This document shows positions 11,201 to 16,007 of a DNA stretch of 19,664 nt, one piece after another. How positions within the stretch are numbered: position 1 is the stretch's first letter; each line of letters begins with the position of its first letter. The position numbers and the translations under genes are program-made. The notes beneath the pieces were generated by a model. The model did no database searches. It was not told the origin of the DNA and worked only from the letters and a program-made list of their open reading frames with translations. This DNA is from Ectocarpus siliculosus (taxonomy: Eukaryota > Sar > Phaeophyceae > Ectocarpales > Ectocarpaceae). Where the stretch lies: contig FN649745.1 in assembly GCA_000310025.1 (NCBI GenBank), forward strand, positions 808,724 through 828,387, read 5' to 3'.

Positions 11201-13947
11201 GTGAAGGGACGATGGCATCTATCTTTCATGGCAGGAAGGAGACCTCCGGGTTGCACGTGAGGAGTTCTCGGGCGGAATCGTTCGTAAATAAAAAGTACGA
11301 ATAAAAATATCTTTTGTATCTTTTTCATTTTTTTTTTCCGCTGAACAATGTCGGGTACATACCACAAGTGATCCATCCCTCCCGAGTGGGCGTCTCGAGA
11401 GAGCGCACACATGTAGTGTCATCAAGGGGTGATGATGCAAGATGAAGATAGAATCAGGCAGCAGGACCAATTCCCGCCGCTGACTTTAGGCTGCGGTGCG
11501 ACGTTTCCCAAGCTCAATAGCTGACGTGTTTTTGACTCGAATACCCCAAAGATATTCTTGAGACTCTTTGAGAAAGTTTTGTAAATCAACACACAAAAAG
11601 AGAATAATTCCTCTTTTTTTGATAATTCCTTCCTTGAGAAAACTTTTGCAAGTCAGTACATACACGGAGAATAGTTCCTCTTTTTTTTTTCAATTCCTTT
11701 CCGTGTGACGCAGGTTCTCGGCGGACTCCGCGGAGGTCCAGAAGGAGGCCCAGGAACGGTTCGCCGCCCACATCGACAACCCTAAGGAGGGCAAGGCTCT
11801 GCCCAGCGAGTACGCGATCCCGGTGTACAAGATCGTCCTCAAGGCCGGCGGTCAGGAGGAGTTCGACCAGGTAGATAGATACTGCAGGTCTTTTGATATA
11901 CTTGTATATTTTTGTCAGTATGACCCAACGAATCCATCTATATCGAAGAAAAGAGTCAAAGACAGATTAGCATGAATCCATAGCGTCAGCGAAAGTTCTG
12001 TTTATCCACGATTTCCCGAGGAGCACACAGTGATATCTCCCCCGTGGGTATAACAGCGAGATCTCCCCCGTGGGTAACAGGGTCAACAAGACAGTCTTTT
12101 AAACTTTTTTTTTCGCCACTATTGCATGCGTGTAGCCTCGGTTGGCTTTAAAGTCTTGCCGATCAGGTACAGGTCTGGATCTTTTTTTTTTCGGCGCTGA
12201 TGCATGCATGTATAGCCTCGGTTTTTGTTCTCGAAGACTTGCATGTATGCGTATTTACGTGCGCGTTCTGTTGTTGCTATTGTGTCTTTTGATTCTTGTG
12301 TTGGTTTGCTTGCTGTGCCTTTTTTTTGGTGTAATCGCTCTTGTCTGTTTGTCAAGCGTCCGGCACTTCTTTCCAGAATAATCTAAATAGTCGAAAAAAA
12401 ATCGCCCAAGACGATTCGGTGAAAGCATCTTGACAACAAAAAGCTGTCATAGAAGTACATATTTACATCTCCTGTTGCGTGTCCCGTTCGCACGCAGCTC
12501 ATGGGGCTGCTCGAGCAATGCGACAACCAGGCGGAGAGGAAGATGGTCTACGGGTCGATCGGGTCCACCCCAACCGCGGCGCTAAAGAAGCAGGTCCTCG
12601 AGTGGTCGGTATCGTCGGTGAAGCTGCAGGACTTCTTCTACCCGCTCAACAGGTGATGTCGAGACTGAGATTTGGTTGCACGCTTCCTTTCATCATTGCC
12701 TTTTGTCGTTTCATGTTGTTGGAGGGGGGTGGGGGAGTGATTGGCTATTGATATTCCGGGGGCGGGGGCGGGGGGGGTCGTCGAAGTGCAGAGAAGTTCT
12801 CCCGCCCGTTTTCTGTTTGGGATGTTGGCATGACCCCCAAGATACGGGTTTTGTCTCTTGGACATTGTCTGGGTTTCGACGAGAGGGCGGGCGAAAGCGT
12901 CGTCGCTGAAAGTGTTGGTCTTGGAGCAAAGACTCAGTGTTTGCGAGGGGTTGTATTGTAGTAGTGGGGTGGAAATACCTGACGCAAGAGGGTTTTGGGA
13001 CGAGAGTGCGCCAAACCGGCGTCACCGTGCACGGAGCAGCACACTCTACGTATGGCTCCCTTCCCACCGGTGTGTTGGACGCATTCTCCCCCAAAATGGA
13101 AACGGTTTCTTTTTTTTTGTTTTCAACCACAAACCGCAGCGTGGCGTCTTCCGGCAAGCTGGGGCAGGACCTCACGTGGGAGTTCTTCCAAGCGAACTTC
13201 GAGAGGATCAAGGGCATGCTCGCCAAGGCGTCGCCCTCTCTCATGGACGCGGTGATATTGTACTGTTGCGGGGGCTTCACTGAGGAGGACAGGATGGAGG
13301 AGGTACGGTAGATACGCAGGCGCTGGGGGGTGGATTGGACAAGAAAGTTGACTAATATGATGGGTGGGGGGCCAAGCTGTTCGTGGAGATACATGGGAAC
13401 GGAGGCGTTTCATGTCGAGCTGCGGGGGTGGATGGGACGAGTATGATTGGGGGGGTCAGGCTGTTCGTGACTGCCGGCATTGTTTGTTCGTATCTGACGA
13501 TCAGACATGGGGGCCAATTAAAACATTTCTCCCCTGTGGAAAACCTCCTCGCTTGTTTACTGACCCTTATTCTTTCCCGTGTGCGTGCGCTTTATTTGAC
13601 CTATTTAATTGCTTCTTCTGTCTACGCACCCGGCGTTTTTCGTATGTGGACGTCAGACACGGCCATCTCTTCTTTCTCCCCAGTGGAAAACGTCACTTGC
13701 CCTCATTCTTGGCCGTGCGTACACAAGCTTGACTTGAACTGATCGAAATGCTTGTTCTGCGTCCACACCCACCGGTCCGGCGGCGGCGATACAGGTGAAG
13801 GCGTTCTTCGAGGCGAACCCCGTGCCCAACAGCGCGCGCAAGCTTTCGCAGATGTTGGAGTCGATGGCGATCAACGTGCGCTTCTTCAAGACCATCGCGG
13901 CTTCGCCGCTGGCGACGGAGGCCTTCTGGGAGGGGTTGGAGGTCTGA
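487..13947 (+). CDS. NPEPPS: M1 zinc aminopeptidase, puromycin-sensitive type (partial, 18 exons)
   Basis: This gene encodes a gluzincin that removes N-terminal residues from peptides; PSA homologues work in the cytosol downstream of the proteasome. Joining 487-624, 1219-1332, 1737-1915, 2258-2366, 3800-3894, 4385-4430, 4852-4965, 5634-5759, 6657-6746, 7524-7624, 8592-8724, 9423-9554, 10179-10331, 10772-10926, 11714-11870, 12498-12652, 13140-13302 and 13795-13947 gives one open frame of 770 residues (numbering below is of this fragment). Landmarks are CWDEPARKA (35-43), GAMEN (161-165), HELAH (197-201), WLNEGFAS with zinc ligand E220 exactly 18 residues after the second His, and catalytic Tyr283. 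The fragment runs through the catalytic domain, a beta-sandwich (about 340-440) and an ERAP1_C-like helical C-terminus to a stop codon. Family proteins are about 870 residues, so roughly 100 N-terminal residues are missing to the left. Exon joins were chosen by splice signals plus gap-free agreement with the remembered PSA family pattern. PSA is a better fit than ERAP/APN types because there is no signal anchor in what is visible and the LLID-HELAH spacing matches, but the N-terminus is unseen. Confidence 0.95.
1219..1332 (+). CDS. NPEPPS: Aminopeptidase exon 2 (residues 47-84)
   Basis: It encodes [17 protein letters not shown] through EFQFMPSPK in the N-terminal beta domain. It follows a gtgcag acceptor and ends at AAG before a GC donor (gcacgt). 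Choosing the nearby GT at 1337 would leave one extra base and break the frame into exon 3, so the GC-AG intron 1333-1736 is preferred. Confidence 0.92.
1333..1736 (+). other. GC-AG intron between aminopeptidase exons 2 and 3
   Basis: The donor reads AAG|GCACGT and the acceptor aaatacag. Both flanking exons are phase 0 only with this choice. A ctaat sequence 17-21 nt before the acceptor AG could be the branch site. Confidence 0.8.
1737..1915 (+). CDS. NPEPPS: Aminopeptidase exon 3 (residues 85-144, last codon split)
   Basis: It encodes [18 protein letters not shown], the usual end of the M1 N-terminal domain, then a VYTPPGK segment entering the catalytic domain. It ends in phase 2 at gaaag before gtgtga. 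The 342-nt intron that follows has a T11 run and a CT-rich stretch. Confidence 0.93.
2258..2366 (+). CDS. NPEPPS: Aminopeptidase exon 4, GAMEN exopeptidase motif (residues 144-180)
   Basis: It encodes [15 protein letters not shown], then [13 protein letters not shown] with GAMEN at 2307-2321. GAMEN is the M1 motif that binds the free substrate N-terminus. The exon ends LLIDE before gtgtgt. The following intron (2367-3799, 1433 nt) is the largest in the gene. It holds a C18 run, several T8-T16 runs, short CAG repeats near 3002-3016 and no exon-like ORF. Confidence 0.95.
3800..3894 (+). CDS. NPEPPS: Aminopeptidase exon 5, HEXXH zinc motif (residues 181-212)
   Basis: It opens with a Gln/Arg-rich linker, then [24 protein letters not shown] is at 3848-3862: two zinc-binding His and the general-base Glu. 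The linker from LLID to HELAH has the same length as in animal PSA. The last Trp codon is split tg|g across the next intron (3895-4384, 490 nt), in which I see only a short repeated 'acagactca' string near 3920-3950. Confidence 0.95.
4385..4430 (+). CDS. NPEPPS: Aminopeptidase exon 6, third zinc ligand (residues 212-227)
   Basis: This 46-nt exon encodes [15 protein letters not shown] after completing a Trp codon. The Glu of NEGFAS is the third zinc ligand. It is flanked by a T-rich tract ending taag and by a gtgcgg donor. The 421-nt intron that follows is C-rich towards its 3' end and shows nothing coding. Confidence 0.94.
4852..4965 (+). CDS. NPEPPS: Aminopeptidase exon 7 (residues 228-265)
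   Basis: It encodes [17 protein letters not shown] through LRSSHPIQ. It starts after cccctag at 4845-4851; an alternative cag acceptor 14 nt downstream would lose the gap-free match to the family. The 668-nt intron that follows contains SINE-like copy A and an (AG)n/(GT)n microsatellite. Confidence 0.93.
4974..5107 (+). repeat. SINE-like dispersed repeat, copy A
   Basis: A G-rich head is followed by TACTCATGTTTTGCATG (5021-5037), an A-box-like TGCCTTAGTTG at 5041-5051, then gtcctcgagagga and a partial B-box-like gcttcga at 5097-5103. Copies B and C in eIF3L introns share the same order of blocks. Boundaries are approximate. Confidence 0.55.
5188..5257 (+). repeat. (AG)n-(GT)n-(GA)n compound microsatellite
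   Basis: About 16 AG units are followed by a short GT run and about nine GA units, all inside the intron between aminopeptidase exons 7 and 8. Confidence 0.95.
5634..5759 (+). CDS. NPEPPS: Aminopeptidase exon 8, catalytic Tyr (residues 266-307)
   Basis: It encodes [18 protein letters not shown] and then [10 protein letters not shown]. Tyr283 (codon 5685-5687) is 85 residues after the catalytic Glu, as for the transition-state Tyr of PSA. The exon ends FKKGLQ before gtgaca. Its last 24 nt and donor are repeated twice in the downstream 897-nt intron. Confidence 0.95.
5736..6020 (+). repeat. Triplicated exon 8 tail plus 5' splice site
   Basis: Units start at 5736, 5867 and 5980 (spacing 131 and 113 nt). 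The first 33 nt, meaning 24 nt of exon 8 plus the first nine intron bases, are identical in units 1 and 2; unit 3 has diverged but keeps a GT. Each copy is preceded or followed by a shared gggcgctgattga and ggaagatttgattggt block. Only unit 1 continues the real exon. Confidence 0.9.
6657..6746 (+). CDS. NPEPPS: Aminopeptidase exon 9 (residues 308-337)
   Basis: It encodes [13 protein letters not shown], then [17 protein letters not shown], the helical end of the catalytic domain. It runs from gaccag at 6651-6656 to a gtgtgtgag donor. The 777-nt intron that follows begins with an imperfect duplicated T-rich 18-mer (6783-6822) and otherwise shows nothing coding. Confidence 0.94.
6783..6822 (+). 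repeat. Short T-rich tandem duplication
   Basis: Two adjacent copies of a [22 protein letters not shown] unit at the 5' end of the intron between exons 9 and 10. Confidence 0.8.
7524..7624 (+). CDS. NPEPPS: Aminopeptidase exon 10 (residues 338-371, last codon split)
   Basis: It encodes [17 protein letters not shown], the conserved WT-QMG-P element at the start of the beta-sandwich domain, then TLEFRQSW. It ends in phase 2 before gtgtgtgag. The 967-nt intron that follows has a G10 run near 7982-7991 and no recognisable element. Confidence 0.94.
8592..8724 (+). CDS. NPEPPS: Aminopeptidase exon 11 (residues 371-415)
   Basis: It encodes [20 protein letters not shown] and LYSTASD, the beta-sandwich segment that in the family reads 'QxRF...W-xPL-x-x'. 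It starts after ctgcag and ends at CAAG before gtagtg. The 698-nt intron that follows is dominated by GA-rich satellite. Confidence 0.94.
8731..8999 (+). repeat. GA-rich satellite with a 114-nt internal duplication
   Basis: The atgtcttgacag-gttgagaga block occurs at 8732 and again at 8846. Both are followed by purine-only GA/GACA repeats, ending in a perfect GAGAGG hexamer run at about 8920-8972. It makes long spurious ORFs rich in Leu/Ser on the minus strand. Confidence 0.9.
9052..9070 (+). repeat. Perfect 9-bp inverted repeat
   Basis: tgtacaatt, one G, then aattgtaca. It sits in the exon 11-12 intron just after the GA satellite; no function is evident. Confidence 0.8.
9131..9170 (+). repeat. 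(TTTTC)n microsatellite
   Basis: Seven or so TTTTC units within the exon 11-12 intron. Confidence 0.9.
9423..9554 (+). CDS. NPEPPS: Aminopeptidase exon 12 (residues 416-459)
   Basis: It encodes [16 protein letters not shown], then [16 protein letters not shown], the junction to the C-terminal helical domain. The family's G-F-Y-R signature is replaced here by T-L-M-R. It starts after gcatag and ends before gtaaaa. The 624-nt intron that follows shows nothing coding. Confidence 0.93.
10179..10331 (+). CDS. NPEPPS: Aminopeptidase exon 13 (residues 460-510)
   Basis: It encodes [18 protein letters not shown], then an [14 protein letters not shown] segment, the first helices of the ERAP1_C-like domain (family pattern D-R-x-x-l-x-D-x-f-x-L-x-x-x-G). 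Borders are cttacag and gtaaagc. The 440-nt intron that follows holds (GTT)n and CT-rich tracts. Confidence 0.95.
10361..10389 (+). repeat. (TTG)n microsatellite
   Basis: Nine or so GTT units in the exon 13-14 intron, with further interrupted GTT/GGT sequence to about 10510. Confidence 0.9.
10670..10719 (+). repeat. CT-rich tract
   Basis: Pyrimidine-only CT/CTTT repeats ending about 50 nt before the exon 14 acceptor; it may extend that intron's polypyrimidine tract. Confidence 0.8.
10772..10926 (+). CDS. NPEPPS: Aminopeptidase exon 14 (residues 511-562, last codon split)
   Basis: It encodes [20 protein letters not shown], then [20 protein letters not shown], matching the family's 'GW-pk-ge-h----LR' helix pair. 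It ends in phase 2 before a gtgagt donor. The 787-nt intron that follows contains a 66-nt tandem duplication at its 3' end. Confidence 0.94.
11569..11702 (+). repeat. 66-nt tandem duplication before exon 15
   Basis: Two diverged copies (11569-11633 and 11635-11702) share tgagaaa-tttt, agaata-ttcctcttttttt and aattcctt-cc blocks. The second copy supplies the polypyrimidine tract of the exon 15 acceptor. Confidence 0.85.
11714..11870 (+). CDS. NPEPPS: Aminopeptidase exon 15 (residues 562-614)
   Basis: It encodes [20 protein letters not shown], then [20 protein letters not shown], alpha-solenoid repeats of the C-terminal domain. It starts after gacgcag and ends GACCAG before gtagat. The 627-nt intron that follows has two tandem duplications. 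Confidence 0.94.
12031..12080 (+). repeat. 25-nt tandem duplication
   Basis: Two copies of a ga-atctcccccgtgggta-taacag unit, differing at a few positions, in the exon 15-16 intron. Confidence 0.85.
12105..12242 (+). repeat. ~76-nt tandem duplication
   Basis: T-run, cg-c-ct-atgcatgc, gt-tagcctcggtt and agtcttgc/gacttgc blocks occur in the same order at 12105-12159 and 12182-12242. Confidence 0.75.
12498..12652 (+). CDS. NPEPPS: Aminopeptidase exon 16 (residues 615-666, last codon split)
   Basis: It encodes [18 protein letters not shown], then [18 protein letters not shown]. This corresponds to the family's 'R-l-L-g-l---p-ll---L---l' helices. It ends in phase 2 (ag) before gtgatg. The 487-nt intron that follows is G-rich around 12722-12776 and has no exon-like content. 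Confidence 0.94.
13140..13302 (+). CDS. NPEPPS: Aminopeptidase exon 17 (residues 666-720)
   Basis: It completes the split Ser codon and encodes [20 protein letters not shown], then [19 protein letters not shown]. The W-x-F-x-x-N-(F/W) element is typical of M1 C-terminal domains. It starts after aaccgcag and ends GAGGAG before gtacgg. Confidence 0.95.
13321..13472 (+). repeat. Decayed tandem duplication after exon 17
   Basis: gctg-gggggtgga-tggaca/gag, atatgatggg/gtatgattgg and aggctgttcgtg-like blocks occur at about 13321-13386 and 13421-13472. Confidence 0.65.
13489..13720 (+). repeat. Second decayed duplication in the last aminopeptidase intron
   Basis: cgtatctgacgatcagacatgg at 13489 resembles cgtatgtggacgtcagacacgg at 13641. 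Both are followed by a CTCCCC-gtggaaaac block and a cccttatt/ccctcatt block ending in gtgcgt. Confidence 0.75.
13795..13947 (+). CDS. NPEPPS: Aminopeptidase terminal exon (residues 721-770 plus stop)
   Basis: It encodes [17 protein letters not shown], then the final helix ending WEGLEV and TGA at 13945-13947. The family's 'v--ff-----p---R-----e-i--n' pattern is clear. It starts after gatacag. The protein ends where PSA proteins normally end, so the C-terminus is complete. Confidence 0.95.
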   Translation: MKAFFEANPVPNSARKLSQMLESMAINVRFFKTIAASPLATEAFWEGLEV

Positions 13948-15931
13948 TGACCCCCTCCCTCGTATCATATCACAACAACAGCAGTGCTTCGCGCTGTGCG
14001 AATGCGTGCTTCTTGTTCTGATTTACGAGAGTTAGACGTGCTCGTGAACAGGAACGGGTGCGTGGGGCTTGTGGCGACGTCATACACGGGCCGTATGTAG
14101 CACTAGATAAAACAAAACCACACCCCATGGATGGTATAGGGGCCACACGGAGGGAGTGCTCATCGCGTGGTGGGGCGAGAGAGAGAAAGGGACAGACGTA
14201 CATGGCAGCCAGCTCGGGCTTTCGTTTCATGATATGTAAGAGCAATGACGACGTTGCTACTACTTTGAGAGCCGAAAGCCACTTCAGCCCGAGACCGCGC
14301 ATTCTTTGCAACGCGGGAGCTGCAAGCATGAGCCGCGTGATCAGGCCCCCCGACAGCCACCCGGCCTACGAGCGGGGGGGGTGCGTATGACCCCCATGGC
14401 GTCAATTGTGGTGTCGCCCTCTAGGTCTGTATCTAGCGTAACCTCTCAGGAGAAGAGCATCGGGAGCCCGAAATCCCGAACGCCAACCATGCGCAGGTCT
14501 ACAAACTTGAGAGAAGTTGCTGCATGGCATTTGGTTTTGGTGATGCCTCTTGTCTTCCCCGCGTGTTGGGCTGACGGGGGGTGCTTGGCCTGTTTGATGG
14601 AAACGAAACGTTCCTCGTGGGTGTTGGGCGTGGTCGGTATGGTGTTGGCGACGTTTTTTTTATCGTCGTGTCGTGTTATTGCTTCCTGTCTATTGTTGTC
14701 CGGCGTGTGGTAGTGGGGTAGATAACAAGCGCGTGATTCGGCGAAAAGAAAAGAACGCGAAGCAGAAGAGCTAAATAAGTGCATTTGCGTGGTTTGAACT
14801 GGAATCTCAACTCGAGAAACAAACAATGCGAAGGTGGAGATCTTGGTTACACCCGAATGACTGCCCTGTGTACAAGTAGGACTAAATAATGCAAGAAGTG
14901 ATTGGCGCTCCCTTCTTGCAGAACATGGCGTCCGTCCCTCTCACTGGAGTCTTGGCACTCATTCTAATGCTTTCTTGCGGGTCGTACCAAGTACGACGCC
15001 AGCATGGACCCTGGAAACTACGCTCCCGAATCAATCGACTGAAAGATCTTTTTTTGCCTCTTTGTGTACTCCCCGACTACTTGCGGAACCCGAAACCACA
15101 GCGCCGCGCACCAAGTCCGACGGCGAGATTGAATTGAATCCGTTGGCCTGCAAAACCAGTGGGCCAAAAGGTAAGGCAAGCACGCTCCAACAAAAAATTC
15201 CATTCAATATCCCCCGAGGCCGGTGGAGAGAGCAGACTTTAAGGAGACAGACTGGCGTCATGGTGTTCGTTATCTCCACCCGTGAGCCTTCCCGGAAAAT
15301 ATTCAGGGCTGGGGATGAAATCTTAATTTACGAACTGTTTTGTCTCCGCGTGAAAGGGAGCCCATCCGCCCCAGCCAGCTGCTGTGTTGGGTGTAAAAAA
15401 GCGCCCCTCTCGTTACTAAGACACAGGGTGACTGGCCGGCTTTGAAACAGAGGGGCCATGTGTCCAATCGTGCCAGCTTTTTGGCCAACGAAAGGGCGCA
15501 CGTCACCCCCGAATGGATGGGCAGCTACACTAGGTCTTGCGATCAATCCCTGCGCCCCTCGTCAGGGATACCATACCAGCGTCTGCCGCCGAAACTCGTT
15601 CAAAAATAAAAACTCGAGCCAAATCAAGACAAGACTACAGCTCGACCGTGCAGGCCATAATTGACACACCCTAAAGCCATCTGCCCAAGATCCATCTTTT
15701 GCTCTTTACTCGTTGCGTGAGGCGAGAAAGTTGGCCGAGCTGAAACAAACAAAAAAAACACCTTCTTGACGGAACCGATGTTTCGTAGATGCATTGCCAT
15801 GAAACAGTCAAACTTTTTCTAACCTGGACACAACACCCCTGAAGACGGGCTTCAGAAGCATCAACGGGATTTTAGAGGTAACCCCCGATCCCCCCCCCCC
15901 TCCACCAGGCCCCCTACTTAATGCAACACGC
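13948..15931. other. Convergent intergenic region (likely both 3' UTRs)
   Basis: It lies between the two stop codons of the convergent genes. The longest open frame is 14975-15445 on the plus strand (156 codons), which I do not recognise. A second open run on the plus strand (about 15400-15600, ending LPPKLVQK) is likewise unassigned. I see no RNA gene or clear polyadenylation signal. The segment may hold decayed transposon sequence, but nothing proves this. Confidence 0.6.
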
Positions 15932-16007
15932 CTACATTGCGACCTGCGCTACTTGCGAAGTGACGTTTTCGCACTTGGCGATCTGCGACATGAAGTACTT
16001 CTCGTAC
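15932..16007 (-). CDS. EIF3L: eIF3L terminal exon epsilon (residues 196-220 plus stop)
   Basis: It completes a Gly codon and reads YEKYFMSQIAKCENVT, ending VAQVAM with TAG at 15934-15932. The position and length match the last helix of eIF3L. The acceptor is ctgcccag next to a T-rich tract on the minus strand. Confidence 0.9.
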
